DNA of 64,000 bases from Lachnospira sp. (GCA_017621205.1 JAGATQ010000030.1:21803-85802); one strand, 5' to 3'. Numbered from the stretch's first letter, positions 8,787-17,874 are shown. The notes: generated by a model from the letters alone, not told the origin. Translations and numbers: made by a program.

Positions 8787-8806
8787 CTCTGGGCAATCAC
8801 CGCTTT
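8775..8806 (-). terminator. Terminator of anti-sigma gene, overlapping CPBP gene end
   Basis: Stem AAAGCGGTG/CACCGCTTT. On the minus strand it is followed by a T run 8 nt beyond the stop at 8814; its plus-strand left arm overlaps the last codons of the CPBP gene, so it may serve both converging genes. Confidence 0.65.
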
Positions 8807-8813
8807 CACACCA

Positions 8814-9983
8814 TTATTCTACATCGTAGCTTTTATATGGCTCATCCATCTCATCAGCCGTTCTTTTCAAACCTTTATCCTCTTCAAAGATTCGGATAGA
8901 GGCAATATCATCTGGATGGAGAAGTGTGCAAAACTCCTGTTGGACATAGAACTGTCCGCTGTTATCAGAGGACTTTTCCTGAAGGGAGCCGTCGGTTGCT
9001 ATGTCAGATAACCATACCGCTTCTTTGTCATTGGTCATAAAATAGGTAGAATGGAGTAGTCCAACCGTATTTAACCATTCCATGTCTACTTCCATGTCTG
9101 GGTTTTTATCCTCCCGATTCTCATTTTTGAGATTGGTGAAGCGGATGCCTATTGGAGAAAGCAGAATTTTGCTGCCGTTCTCCTTACAGGTGTACTCCTT
9201 TAAGGGGAGCTTGCCTGTTGTTGTACGGGGCAGGGTTAGTGTTGCTTCACTGGACATTGTAATCCTGCCATCTTCCACCGTTTGTTTTTGCAGGGTAATA
9301 GTATGTTTCGACTGAAGAGCATCGTTATAGCGGATTCCCAGAAGATATCCCCCATCCTCTGCCATGGTTCCGTCGTAATAGGTGGATATAAGGGTTTCTT
9401 CACTGACAAGGCTATAATCATTTTTTTGTGAAGAAGGCTCGGTTAGCTTATCTGTATCAGTTCCAAGGCTTTCGGTTCCGGCAGGCGTCAGATAGCAGGT
9501 ATAGCCTACATCATATTTGGCATCCTTCTCTTTTCCCATGTCAATCCAAAGCCTCTTAGCATCCTCATCCCCATCCTTTTGAAAATGAAGGGAGCAAAGC
9601 AGGATTCCCATATTTTGCTCTTCACTGTATAGGTTACCTAACAAATTTATTTTTAAATCTGCTGTTTCTAAGGTCTCCTCCATAGGGTTTATATACTGTT
9701 CCAGCTCTTTTAAGGCTGAAGTATTCTTTTCCTCCCGAAAGAAAAGGGAAAACCAGTTGTAGTGAATGGCGGCATAGCTGGTAAGTGGTATGCCAATCAG
9801 ACACAGTGCTAAGGCAGCAGCAATTGCAATACGTGGTGCATGCTTAATGGAATGATGGGAAGCGTTTTTGCTGGCTGAGTGCCTGGTAAGATAAGCCTCA
9901 TCAAGCGTTTGCCGGATTTGCTCCTTGTTTTTAGTGGATAGCTCAATAGATGCAATTGCATTTACTAATTCTATTTGTTTCAT
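8814..9983 (-). CDS. Membrane anti-sigma factor (DUF4179-like)
   Basis: 389 aa: cytoplasmic N-terminus of about 50 residues, a single membrane segment (about 52-72), then a large extracytoplasmic region. This is the plan of DUF4179 anti-sigma factors encoded after ECF sigma genes. The ATG overlaps the stop of the sigma gene by 4 nt, so the two are translationally coupled and stoichiometric. It should hold the ECF factor at the membrane until an envelope signal releases it. No cysteine/histidine zinc motif is seen in the N-terminus. Confidence 0.75.
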   Translation of the reverse strand: MKQIELVNAIASIELSTKNKEQIRQTLDEAYLTRHSASKNASHHSIKHAPRIAIAAALALCLIGIPLTSYAAIHYNWFSLFFREEKNTSALKELEQYINPMEETLETADLKINLLGNLYSEEQNMGILLCSLHFQKDGDEDAKRLWIDMGKEKDAKYDVGYTCYLTPAGTESLGTDTDKLTEPSSQKNDYSLVSEETLISTYYDGTMAEDGGYLLGIRYNDALQSKHTITLQKQTVEDGRITMSSEATLTLPRTTTGKLPLKEYTCKENGSKILLSPIGIRFTNLKNENREDKNPDMEVDMEWLNTVGLLHSTYFMTNDKEAVWLSDIATDGSLQEKSSDNSGQFYVQQEFCTLLHPDDIASIRIFEEDKGLKRTADEMDEPYKSYDVE

Positions 9984-10477
9984 GGCGATTCCTCCTTTGA
10001 TAAATCAAGCTTTAATAGTTTTCTTGCTTTGGCAAGTCTGGAACGAAGAGTAGACGGATTTTTCTTTAACTGCCTGGCAAGCTCTTCTATCGTAAATCCT
10101 TCAAAGTAATGAAGGTACACTAACATTCTAAGCTCCTTAGGCAGCTTAAGCAGGGACGTAAGAACCCTACTGTTAAGTTCATCGTTTTTTCCGTTGTTAT
10201 CCGCCTGCTCAAGTATTGTCTGTTCTGTTGTTAAGGAAACCATTTTTTTCCAACTGCTTTTTATGATATTCCTGCAATGGTTTCTCGTAGCAACAATGAG
10301 CCATGCCTTGGCATGCTCCATGGAGTAAAAGCTGGTATCGGTTTTTATCAGCTTTAAAAATACATCCTGCGTCGCATCGCAGGCATCCTCTTTGTTTTTT
10401 AGCATAATAAAGCTTAAGCGGTAAACCATATTGTAATAGGCTTCATAAAGCTCCATTAATTCTATTCTTGTGCACAA
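9980..10477 (-). CDS. ECF-family RNA polymerase sigma factor
   Basis: 165 aa with a TTG start at 10477, supported by GGGAGG 8 nt upstream. Region 2 spans about 8-75 (YNMVYRLSFIMLKNKEDACD, AWLIVATRNHC) and region 4 about 105-160, with the helix-turn-helix FEGFTIEELARQLKKNPSTL. Pairs with the anti-sigma encoded by the overlapping gene. Probably autoregulated from the upstream AT-rich region, though no clear ECF promoter could be picked by eye. Confidence 0.9.
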   Translation of the reverse strand: MCTRIELMELYEAYYNMVYRLSFIMLKNKEDACDATQDVFLKLIKTDTSFYSMEHAKAWLIVATRNHCRNIIKSSWKKMVSLTTEQTILEQADNNGKNDELNSRVLTSLLKLPKELRMLVYLHYFEGFTIEELARQLKKNPSTLRSRLAKARKLLKLDLSKEESP

Positions 10478-10848
10478 GATTGTAACCTCCCTTCACTAAT
10501 AACACAATTAAGGGTTTTCAAATGTCCAGACAGAATAAAAAATTTTAAAAAAATTAAACTGTGCCTGTGTAATCACATAATTAAATATAACGCATTATGA
10601 ATGGATTATGTGAACTGATTGAAAATAGTTTTGTAAACACCTGATAAACGGGTAAGTGCCAAAGGATGATTGTAAAAATGCAGGCCAATGTATAGATAAT
10701 GGAGTTTTGATAAGGGATGTGCTATAATGGTATTGGGTTATTTTTCAAGATATCGTTAGATGTATGTTTGAACGAATATTTGATAAATGTCGTAGAGGAG
10801 TTAACTAGTATGTAAACACTTATTTAATCAGAGGAGATGGTAGAGAAT
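10478..10848. other. Divergent promoter region between ECF sigma and chemoreceptor genes
   Basis: About 370 nt with no coding potential. It holds an extended -10 promoter for the chemoreceptor (TGC-TATAAT, TATAAT at 10723-10728, weak -35), giving a leader of about 115 nt. The left half is AT-rich sequence upstream of the sigma gene. No riboswitch fold recognised. Confidence 0.5.
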
Positions 10849-12921
10849 ATGAAGAATTCATTGAGAGTAAAAATTGCTGTGATAGTGTCAGTTACTGTGT
10901 TATTTGCATGTATTATAATGGGTGTCAATTGTATTATGGCATCCAGAAAGGTGACTAGAGAAGATTCCAGACAGACGTTGGCATTGATAGATGAAACGAG
11001 GCTGGGACAGTTAAGCAGTACGATTGAGAAGATAGAGCAATCTGTAGATTCTCTTAGTAATATTACCATTTCTACTATTTCGGACTTTGAGAAATTTAAA
11101 AAAGATGATAATTATGTAGATGAATGTACAAAATCATTGGAAGTTACGGCCCATAATCTTGCTTTAAATACCAAAGGGGCTCTTTGCACTTATATTCGGT
11201 ATAATCCGGAATTTACCAATCCGACTTCCGGAATTTTCTTATCTAAATCAGGGGATAAGTTTGATTTTTTGACGCCTACGGATTTTAGTGTTTATGATCC
11301 ATCCGATTTAGAACATGTAGGCTGGTATTACATACCGGTACAGGCAGGAGAACCAATCTGGATGGACCCATACCTGAATGAGAATATCAACGTGTATATG
11401 ATTTCCTATGTCGTTCCTATTTTTATCGATAATACATCAGTAGGTATTGTAGGAATGGATGTAGATTTTTCGGAGATACAGAATTTGGTATCCGAAACTA
11501 AAGTTTATAAGACAGGATATGCATATCTGCTGAATGCAGAAGGGAAGATATTATCACATAAGGATTATGAAACGGGAACCAGCTTAGAAGAGGCTCTGCC
11601 AGAGGATTATAAAATAATTTCCAATAAAGAGAACGAGGGAAAAGTAGTTGTTTCAGGTGATAACAGCATTGTTTTTAAGACGCTTAATAATGGAATGAAA
11701 CTGGTAGTGTCTGTACCGGAAAAAGAGCTTATGGATAGTACGAATTCTTTGACGATACAAATTGTCAAGATAGCAGTTTTGGCACTGATTCTTTCTATAA
11801 TTTTTGCTTTTTTTGTAAGTGCTGCAATTTCCAAGCCTATCAAAAAATTAACAAAAGTGATTCAATCGACTGCAGATTTGGATTTTGCTACACAGATTGA
11901 TAGTGCACAGTTGACGAAGTATAAAGATGAAACCGGGGAAATGGCACAGGCAATCATCAGGATGAGGAATCATTTGGAAGAAATGGTAAGGAATATAGAT
12001 AATTCCTGTGGAGAATTGAATGCAGATATATCTTATCTGCAAAATACATCTGAAGACGTTGCTGCAATAGCAGAATCGAATTCTGATTATACCAGAAAGT
12101 TGTCAGCAGGTATGGAAGCATCGGGTATGGCTGTGCAAAGAGTGCAGAATAATCTGGAAGTAATTAATGATGATGCTCATTCTATTGAACAATTGTCAAA
12201 GGCAGGAAGACAGCTTTCTGCTGAGATTATGAAAAGAGCGGCAACGCTTAGGGATTCCACGGATACCGCCTCTGACAAGACAAGAGAGATGTATCATAAT
12301 GTAAAACAGGAAGCGGAGGCAGCACTTGTAAAATCAAAGGCGGTAGAGCAGATTAATGCCCTGACAAATGCAATCGATGACATATCCTCCCAGACTAGTC
12401 TGCTGGCATTGAACGCTTCCATTGAGGCAGCAAGAGCAGGGGAAGCCGGAAAAGGATTTGCTGTGGTTGCAACCGAGATTAGTAATCTGGCACAGCAGAC
12501 CAGTGATACAGTATCTAATATTAATAAGATTGTAAATGAAGTGAATGACGCAGTAGCAGATATGGCAAAGTGTCTGGATTCCTCTATTGAATTTATGGGG
12601 GCTAATGTATTAGAGGATTATGAAGAATTTGGTAAGGTAAGTGAACAGTATCAAAAGGATGCTACCATTGTAGAGGACAGTATGTTAAATGTGAATGAGG
12701 CTATTGTAAACTTATCTGAAAATATAACGGAAATTAAGCATTCCGTGGAAGGAATCAGTACTGCTATAGGTGAAGCCGGAACCAGTATTGATGAAATTGC
12801 GGGAAGTACTACTGATATGACAAATAAGACAAGCCAAAATATGGATGCTGTAGATAGCAGCATGGAGAATATTAAAATGCTGAATCAGATTGTTGAACAG
12901 TTTAAGCTTAGTGGGAAATAA
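10849..12921 (+). CDS. Methyl-accepting chemotaxis protein with dCache-like sensor
   Basis: 690 aa from the ATG at 10849; an in-frame ATG at 10837 directly abuts the GAGGAG site and is less likely. First membrane segment about 8-28, extracellular dCache-like region about 35-280 ([32 protein letters not shown]), second membrane segment about 305-325, HAMP about 327-380, then the cytoplasmic signalling domain with the hairpin tip [20 protein letters not shown] (about 522-541). Senses a small extracellular ligand and signals to CheA/CheW. No che genes are nearby. The three accessory genes downstream run in the same direction, but co-transcription is not certain. Confidence 0.92.
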   Translation: MKNSLRVKIAVIVSVTVLFACIIMGVNCIMASRKVTREDSRQTLALIDETRLGQLSSTIEKIEQSVDSLSNITISTISDFEKFKKDDNYVDECTKSLEVTAHNLALNTKGALCTYIRYNPEFTNPTSGIFLSKSGDKFDFLTPTDFSVYDPSDLEHVGWYYIPVQAGEPIWMDPYLNENINVYMISYVVPIFIDNTSVGIVGMDVDFSEIQNLVSETKVYKTGYAYLLNAEGKILSHKDYETGTSLEEALPEDYKIISNKENEGKVVVSGDNSIVFKTLNNGMKLVVSVPEKELMDSTNSLTIQIVKIAVLALILSIIFAFFVSAAISKPIKKLTKVIQSTADLDFATQIDSAQLTKYKDETGEMAQAIIRMRNHLEEMVRNIDNSCGELNADISYLQNTSEDVAAIAESNSDYTRKLSAGMEASGMAVQRVQNNLEVINDDAHSIEQLSKAGRQLSAEIMKRAATLRDSTDTASDKTREMYHNVKQEAEAALVKSKAVEQINALTNAIDDISSQTSLLALNASIEAARAGEAGKGFAVVATEISNLAQQTSDTVSNINKIVNEVNDAVADMAKCLDSSIEFMGANVLEDYEEFGKVSEQYQKDATIVEDSMLNVNEAIVNLSENITEIKHSVEGISTAIGEAGTSIDEIAGSTTDMTNKTSQNMDAVDSSMENIKMLNQIVEQFKLSGK

Positions 12922-12945
12922 CTATAAAATATAAAAGGAGTAATT

Positions 12946-13368
12946 ATGAGCTACGATTTAGGTAAGGAAGTGAAGGAGGCAATAGATGCCGGAAGTGCCG
13001 CGCTTCTCAGTCTCAGGAAGGCACAGGAGGAATTAGGACATGCGAGAAACTGGGGAATTGTAGATATGCTGGGTGGTGGTTTTCTGACAGATATTTTTAA
13101 GCATTCTAAAATTAACACGGCACAGAACTGTATTATTAATGCCAGGCATTATCTGAATCAATTTCAAATTGAGCTTAGGGATGTCGCTGCTTATCCACAG
13201 GTGGATATTGAGATTGGTGATTTCCTTACCTTTGCAGATTTTTTCTTTGATGGGATTATTGCAGATTATATGGTACAGCAAAAGATTGCAGATGCCAGAA
13301 GACAGGTGGATGAGGCAATTGACAGGGTAGAGCAGATATTATATCAGCTGAACACGATTACAATATAG
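12946..13368 (+). CDS. Conserved hypothetical protein, helical
   Basis: 140 aa with AAAGGAG before the ATG, 24 nt after the chemoreceptor stop. Predominantly helical: N-terminal helix (KEVKEAIDAGSAALLSLRKA), a glycine-rich turn WGIVDMLGGGF, and a C-terminal helix (QQKIADARRQVDEAIDRVEQ). No signal peptide. Similar small proteins occur in Lachnospiraceae, from memory, without known function. Probably co-transcribed with the chemoreceptor, but a functional link is not shown. Confidence 0.6.
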   Translation: MSYDLGKEVKEAIDAGSAALLSLRKAQEELGHARNWGIVDMLGGGFLTDIFKHSKINTAQNCIINARHYLNQFQIELRDVAAYPQVDIEIGDFLTFADFFFDGIIADYMVQQKIADARRQVDEAIDRVEQILYQLNTITI

Positions 13369-13501
13369 AAGCTTAGGGGAAGTGACAGCTTTATTTTAAT
13401 TTTTCTACATATTTGTTATGTATTTGCAGATGTGGCAATGATATGATGAGCATACAATTTTTCTTCGAAGATAAATGCAAAACAAATAAGGAGGAAAAAG
13501 T

Positions 13502-14188
13502 ATGTCATATAATGATAATGTAAAAGAATTATTGAGAAATCATAATATCCGTATAGGGTTAAATAGCAGTGAGGAATATAAGGCAGATACTCATGAAAGC
13601 GGTGTTGCCGGTTATTATCTTAATGCCAAAGTGTCTCAGCCACTTACAGCAAATCAGTTGCCTGCTCAAGAGTATTTCTATCGTGCAATGAGTTATGCAG
13701 AGGCTGCACGATGGGTGGCTATATGGTCTAATCCTGCTTCGGTTACAGAATTAAAGGAAGTTTTAGAGGATAAAAGAAAGGGCATTCATTTTGCCACGGG
13801 AGGAAGTTATTCCAGGCAATATATTACGAATCAATCGCAAGAGAGCGTTTTGCTGGAGTTTAAATCCCCCGGATTAGTGAAAAAGTTTGACAAAATTGGC
13901 GTTGCCAGAAAGAATGAAGGCGGAAGGGACAGCAGAAGTATCAACGATATGTCTTATGGTATTGGGTATTCTGAAACAATTGCAATGCAGTCAACTCGTG
14001 ATATAAATAATAAAATCACCGAGAAGTATACGAAATACAAAGACTGTGAAATGTTGGTAAAGCTAAGGGAATGGTGGCAGCTTGATGAAGAATGTCCGAT
14101 GGAGGATAAGCGCAGGCTTTTAAAGGTATTCTATTTTCTTAAGCAACTGGAAAGTATACGGATTGTATATATTAAAAATTCCCGTTAA
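13502..14188 (+). CDS. Possible ADP-ribosyltransferase-fold protein
   Basis: 228 aa, no signal peptide, AAGGAGG before the ATG. The order of motifs suggests an ART fold: aromatic-Arg strand EYFYRAMSYAEAARW (about 57-71), a GIHFATGGSYSRQY segment resembling the S-T-S strand and HF-x-T loop, and later a glutamate-bearing region around SYGIGYSETIA. Such domains occur in toxins or effectors that modify proteins. Catalytic residues cannot be fixed without a structure model. It follows a small helical protein (12946) and precedes a membrane protein (14237), either of which could be an immunity partner. Family call is tentative. Confidence 0.35.
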   Translation: MSYNDNVKELLRNHNIRIGLNSSEEYKADTHESGVAGYYLNAKVSQPLTANQLPAQEYFYRAMSYAEAARWVAIWSNPASVTELKEVLEDKRKGIHFATGGSYSRQYITNQSQESVLLEFKSPGLVKKFDKIGVARKNEGGRDSRSINDMSYGIGYSETIAMQSTRDINNKITEKYTKYKDCEMLVKLREWWQLDEECPMEDKRRLLKVFYFLKQLESIRIVYIKNSR

Positions 14189-14236
14189 GATTTCCTTGCC
14201 ATTGATTTAAATAAAATCAAAGGAGATGTTTATTAT

Positions 14237-14743
14237 ATGAAGAAGGGAGCATGGAAGGTCTGGCTCAAAAGAACGGTGTTGTTTCTTGTGCTTCTTCCAT
14301 TTGTTTTTATTGCAGGTTATATTTTATACGAGCTGGTAGGTATTGCAGTGAACCATCATGCGACAGACTGCCAGACAAAGGAACTGGTAAGTGTAATAAA
14401 GGCGGCAGTTGCCGGTGCCGATGTAATGGACACCTATTCTGAAACGGGGAATACATCGGGAACAGGGAATCATGTGGATATGTTGTCTGTTGTTGTATTT
14501 CGGACGAAGGAGAAAGGAAAGGAACTTGAGAAGAACATAGAGGAGGGCGTGAAAACATTCTCGGAGGTAGATGAGTGGGGTTTTTATGTGGAATCCATAG
14601 AGGCAATTGAGAGCAATAAAAAGACAAAAGAGTGGGTTCCGGGCTACTATGACAAGCTTTCCCTGCCAGAGGATAAAACGGATTGTTATCTGGTTTATCT
14701 CTGTAATGCGGCACCATTTGAGGATAATATAGAGGGGCATTAA
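14237..14743 (+). CDS. Single-span membrane protein of unknown function
   Basis: 168 aa. AAAGGAG lies upstream of the ATG. Short basic N-terminus, one hydrophobic segment (about 12-33), then an extracytoplasmic domain of about 130 residues rich in lysine and glutamate. No family recognised. Last gene of the run beginning with the chemoreceptor; a strong terminator follows. Confidence 0.55.
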   Translation: MKKGAWKVWLKRTVLFLVLLPFVFIAGYILYELVGIAVNHHATDCQTKELVSVIKAAVAGADVMDTYSETGNTSGTGNHVDMLSVVVFRTKEKGKELEKNIEEGVKTFSEVDEWGFYVESIEAIESNKKTKEWVPGYYDKLSLPEDKTDCYLVYLCNAAPFEDNIEGH

Positions 14744-14758
14744 TTGCCCCTCTTTTTT
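14731..14758. terminator. Bidirectional terminator
   Basis: Perfect stem AGAGGGGCA/TGCCCCTCT with TTTTTT on the plus strand, overlapping the end of the 14237 gene and lying just before the converging aldolase gene end at 14762. Confidence 0.85.
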
Positions 14759-14761
14759 ACA

Positions 14762-15748
14762 TTATTCCTGTTCCATTAGAAAGTCATAGTAATCTGCATA
14801 TTTGGTATCTTTTTCTTCCACAACCTTAATTGCTGTTCTTGGGTGCTGGTTTAATCTCCCGGTTAGCAGATACGGAATATCATATCCCCAGACGGCACCG
14901 TTCTTCTTTAAATCCAGCATGTAATCTTCAATAAATTTCAGGATTGGCTTCAGTTTATATTTCGGGTTCTTTAGGAAGCTAACCAAAAGCTCTAACGAGC
15001 AGTTGCCAGCCCCACGTCCCATCTCCGCCATGGTGGCATCAAGAAGATTCACACCACCCGCAACGCATTCGATGGTGTTGGCGAAGGCAAGCTGCTGGTT
15101 ATTGTGGGCATGAATACCGATTGTCTTATGGTATTTCTCGCCAATCGCCATATATTTTTCCGCAAGCCTTCTCATCTGTTCCGGATAGATAGAGCCATAG
15201 CTGTCTACAATATAGATAGCATCTACGTTGCTTTTGCCAAGCATCTCAAGTGCGGTATCAATATCCTCCTCCTGTGCAGTGGAGATAGCCATAATATTAC
15301 AGGTGGTTTCATAGCCCTTGGCATGAATATCCTCAATCATATCCAAGGCAACGGGCATGGTATGAATATAGGTTGCCACCCGCACCATATCAATGACGCT
15401 TTCAGAACGGGGTAAAATATCCTGCTTATAGTTACAGCGACCGACATCTGCCATAATGCTTATCTTCATATCGGTATCGTTGTCACCGACAATACTACGC
15501 AGGTCCTGTTCGTCACAGAATTTCCATTTGCCAAATTTATCTACATCGAATTGTTCCTTGTCTGCTTTATAGCCAAACTCCATATAGTCAATACCGGCTT
15601 TTAAGTTTGCCCGGTAAAGAGCCTTAATAAATTCATCTGAAAAATAAAAATTGTTTACCAGCCCGCCGTCACGGATGGTTGCATCTAATACCTTAATCTC
15701 CGGACGATAGTGCATAAGTCCGTTGTTTCCCTTTTTGTTGTTCAACAT
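14762..15748 (-). CDS. HMGL-like (DRE-TIM) aldolase/carboxyltransferase family protein
   Basis: 328 aa. TIM barrel of the HMG-CoA lyase-like superfamily: the N-terminal VLDATIRDGGLVNN replaces the usual D-x-T-L-R-D-G motif, and metal-binding IGIHAHNNQQLAF lies at about 219-231, followed by DATMAEMGRGAGN. Related to 4-hydroxy-2-oxovalerate aldolase rather than to isopropylmalate synthase, as no LeuA dimer domain follows. It probably makes or breaks a C-C bond using pyruvate or an acyl-CoA. Monocistronic; GGGAGG precedes the ATG. No neighbour hints at its pathway. Confidence 0.75.
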   Translation of the reverse strand: MLNNKKGNNGLMHYRPEIKVLDATIRDGGLVNNFYFSDEFIKALYRANLKAGIDYMEFGYKADKEQFDVDKFGKWKFCDEQDLRSIVGDNDTDMKISIMADVGRCNYKQDILPRSESVIDMVRVATYIHTMPVALDMIEDIHAKGYETTCNIMAISTAQEEDIDTALEMLGKSNVDAIYIVDSYGSIYPEQMRRLAEKYMAIGEKYHKTIGIHAHNNQQLAFANTIECVAGGVNLLDATMAEMGRGAGNCSLELLVSFLKNPKYKLKPILKFIEDYMLDLKKNGAVWGYDIPYLLTGRLNQHPRTAIKVVEEKDTKYADYYDFLMEQE

Positions 15749-15946
15749 AATCTTCCTCCCAATCTTGTATTCCCTTTTTTGTATCCCTATTCTAGCATAG
15801 GTGTATCGGTTTTACAACAGGAAATTTTATTGCTTTAAAGGGATAAAGTAAGCGGGTCACCATTGCTCCCAATTGTATCATAACTAGCTGGTTTTATGAT
15901 GTATTAGTTACTAACCTTTGTCAAAGTAATACTGGTATTACTATTG

Positions 15947-16180
15947 TCAGGTAATTGAGTATATAAGCTTTTTGCCGGATACCACTGACCATTTTACCTT
16001 TTTTAAGGTGTTCTTTACAAATAGTTTTTATTTTTACCAGCAAACAGTGTCAATGTCTTTGCACCTAATTTCGAATTTTTTTGCGACATGTGTGGTATGT
16101 ACAACCGGATATAGACCCATAAGTAGGATTATTGTAATTGCAAATGCAAATAGTCCTGTTGTCAATCAATTTTATGCTTT
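15947..16180 (-). pseudogene. Decayed secreted Big_2-domain protein
   Basis: Minus-strand fragments in shifting frames: a signal-peptide-like AFAITIILLMGLYPVVHTTH, then KTLTLFAGKNKNYL in a second frame, then KNTLKKVKWSVVSGKKLI in a third. Together these match the start of a Big_2 domain, compare LKNSKKNVKWSS in the NlpC protein at 40207. At least two frameshifts and no full-length frame. Confidence 0.5.
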
Positions 16181-16210
16181 ATAAAAGCCTGTAACCTACC
16201 ATCGTATGCT

Positions 16211-16624
16211 GTTAATAAAGATGTGTCATTTAGTGCAGCGGTAAATGATAGTATAAAAGAATATATGGTGGAGGATAGAGTAGAGCAAAAGATATTTGCA
16301 TCACTGGATAAGACACTGACAAGACTGCGTTTAGGGACATCCACCACAGATAAAAATTCATAAATTATTATTGAGATATTAAATGGGATGTGTAATTCAT
16401 TTGACGTGACTTCCATGTTGACCAACGTGTACGAGACAAGCGGCATAGCTACTGCCAGAATTGAAATTAATAACCGGGTGGCAAATTTTAAGCAGCAAAT
16501 GACTTATATTTTTTTGATTTGTGCGGTTTTAAATGAAGATGATGAACAGATAGTAAATATGGGATGTTGGATAATAATGATAGTATTTTTATCCTTATAC
16601 TTAATGTGTTTAATGAGGCAATGA
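16211..16624 (+). pseudogene. Unidentified coding remnants
   Basis: A 50-codon open stretch ends at 16363 with codon-like composition (VNKDVSFSAAVNDSIKEYM, VEDRVEQKIFASLDK) but no start or ribosome site. A second frame at 16388-16624 reads FDVTSMLTNVYETSGIATAR and then a hydrophobic tail. They could be parts of one frameshifted gene. No family recognised. Confidence 0.3.
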
Positions 16625-16640
16625 TGCCCAGATGAAAAAA

Positions 16641-16666
16641 TAAAGTGGTTCATCTGAACCACTTTA
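16641..16666 (-). terminator. Terminator of the 54-aa miniprotein gene
   Basis: 11-bp perfect stem AAAGTGGTTCA/TGAACCACTTT followed on the minus strand by a T-rich run. It overlaps the stop codon of the miniprotein gene. A nearly identical hairpin lies upstream of the same gene at 16895. Confidence 0.8.
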
Positions 16667-16828
16667 TTTGATAATACCTTTTTTATTATTAAATAATTGA
16701 TAAATAGCAAATCCAATAATACCGAATATTATAATTTTTGTGCTGGATGAAGGAAACCCCAGTATTTGTAAAAAGCCTTTATATGTAGTGAATAAACAGT
16801 CTATTAATGAAATAATCCATGAATCCAT
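16664..16828 (-). CDS. 54-aa membrane miniprotein
   Basis: Short gene with an ideal ribosome site: AGGAGG at 16836-16841, 7 nt before the ATG at 16828. Product MDSWIISLIDCLFTTYKGFL, followed by QILGFPSSST and a hydrophobic span KIIIFGIIGFAIYQLF, ending NNKKGIIK. One or two membrane helices with a lysine-rich C-terminus, as in small holins, type I toxins or leaderless bacteriocins; none of these is proven. It is the only intact-looking gene in a decayed stretch and is bracketed by two copies of one hairpin. Confidence 0.6.
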   Translation of the reverse strand: MDSWIISLIDCLFTTYKGFLQILGFPSSSTKIIIFGIIGFAIYQLFNNKKGIIK

Positions 16829-16894
16829 GAAACAGCCTCCTTTCAGTACAGACTTATTATAAACTATATTTTGTTAAAAGTAAAATAAATTTTT

Positions 16895-16920
16895 TAAGTG
16901 GTTCAGATGAACCACTTTTT
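16895..16920. terminator. Second copy of the AAGTGGTTCA hairpin
   Basis: Stem AAGTGGTTCA/TGAACCACTT at 16896-16917, with a T run on the plus side and an A run on the other, so it can terminate in either direction. Same palindrome as 16641-16666. Confidence 0.7.
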
Positions 16921-17138
16921 CAAAAGGAATGATTATTTGACTAAATCAGCAGTAAACATCATGACAGAATTTATAACAACAGCAGGAGCCAAAAAGAATG
17001 GGCAGACTTTTTCTGGATACATTGATTATAAAATAAGAAAGCAACGAGGAAGGAAGAAAGCTGTTGTTGCTAATTTGACAGATTTGCCTTTCACTATAAT
17101 AACATTCTTTTTGCTAGCAGAAAGGCTGCTTGCAACCG

Positions 17139-17243
17139 TCACTTTTTATCTTTTACCTTTGCTGCATTTGCCGGAACAAATGAGTCGGAAAAAATTAAAG
17201 TGACTACAAGCATAAATGTCATAATCTTTGATTTTGTCTTTAT
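17139..17243 (-). pseudogene. Orphan signal-peptide remnant with ATA in the start position
   Basis: AAAGGAGG (17251-17258 on the complement) is placed 7 nt before an ATA codon, and the frame reads KTKSKIMTFMLVVTLIFSDS then FVPANAAKVKDKK before a stop. This is a good signal peptide with no mature protein, so the gene has lost its start codon and body. It resembles the start of the Big_2/NlpC-type secreted proteins here. Confidence 0.45.
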
Positions 17244-17483
17244 CTTAAGACCTCCTTTAATGATTGGTTGTGGGTAATTTAATGAATTTTACCTTATTCT
17301 ATAAAAATCTCCCCATGAAATTGTTTTGTTCCCACATCTTATATAAAGTATCATATTTATCTAATATTACAAGAAAATATCATGTTAAGCACGACGCACT
17401 GTTGTATAGTATTAGATACAATAGAATAAAGAGAAGATAGTTAAGTATACTAATAGGATGTACAACAAAGACTGGATGGTGGT

Positions 17484-17702
17484 ATGATGAAAGAACAATT
17501 TTCTATACGTCTGGTGGAGTTTAGAAGTCAGAAGGGTGTCTCTGCAAGGGATATTAGCCCACATGATTTTTTTGATTTTACCTCGCCTCGTTCGCACGAA
17601 TTGAGTAATATTATAGAAAATATGAAAGAATTGGATGAACAGCGGTTATGCGCATTAGAGGTTATTACACGTGGCTTAGGAAAGAATAAACATAGTAAGT
17701 AA
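17484..17702 (+). pseudogene. XRE-type regulator with an in-frame internal deletion
   Basis: 72 codons: EQFSIRLVEFRSQKGVSARD joined directly to PHDFFDFTSPRSHELSNIIE and a C-terminal tail. Full-length relatives in this group, from memory, have about 30-35 more residues between these parts, carrying the recognition helix and the rest of the HTH (GYINNIENG-like). Here only the first helix and the C-terminal half remain, so DNA binding is probably lost. The frame is open and has a start, so a truncated product may still be made. It lies just upstream of the DUF3800 RNA promoter. Confidence 0.5.
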
Positions 17703-17740
17703 AAAGGAATATCAATCCATATAAATTTTACAATTCTATG

Positions 17741-17770
17741 ATTGACTAGAACGAATAATTGCCTTATAAT
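17741..17770 (+). promoter_or_regulatory. Promoter of the DUF3800-associated RNA
   Basis: TTGACT (17741-17746), 18 bp, TATAAT (17765-17770). The predicted transcript start near 17777 is 8 nt ahead of the first hairpin of the structured RNA. Confidence 0.75.
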
Positions 17771-17784
17771 TAACATACAATAAA

Positions 17785-17861
17785 TCAGCAGCGTTGCTGA
17801 ACGGGCTGGTCGAAAGACCCTGGTCCATCTACCGGCAGGGAAGTTCCCTGCCACTTTTTTT
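17785..17861 (+). ncRNA. Structured RNA upstream of DUF3800 gene (DUF3800 RNA-motif class)
   Basis: Three consecutive hairpins in 77 nt: TCAGCA/TGCTGA with loop GCGT (17785-17800), GGTC-GAAA-GACC (17808-17819), and GGCAGGG/CCCTGCC (17834-17852) followed by seven T, an intrinsic terminator. It ends 13 nt before the DUF3800 ATG. Conserved RNA motifs upstream of DUF3800 genes have been described (DUF3800-I to -XI, Weinberg and colleagues 2017); which numbered class this belongs to cannot be decided by eye. A terminated RNA of about 85 nt in front of a predicted nuclease resembles type III toxin-antitoxin order, an inference. Confidence 0.75.
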
Positions 17862-17874
17862 GGAGACTTTATTT

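Noticed and set aside
16898..17203. 101-codon plus-strand frame with a GAKKNGQTFSGYIDY segment resembling relaxase fragments
   Set aside because: Its start lies inside a terminator hairpin, it has no ribosome site, and the similarity is too short to support a relaxase call.
17794..17874. Upstream extension of the DUF3800 protein
   Set aside because: It would translate the RNA hairpins and terminator; the ATG at 17875 has a ribosome site and gives the normal family start.
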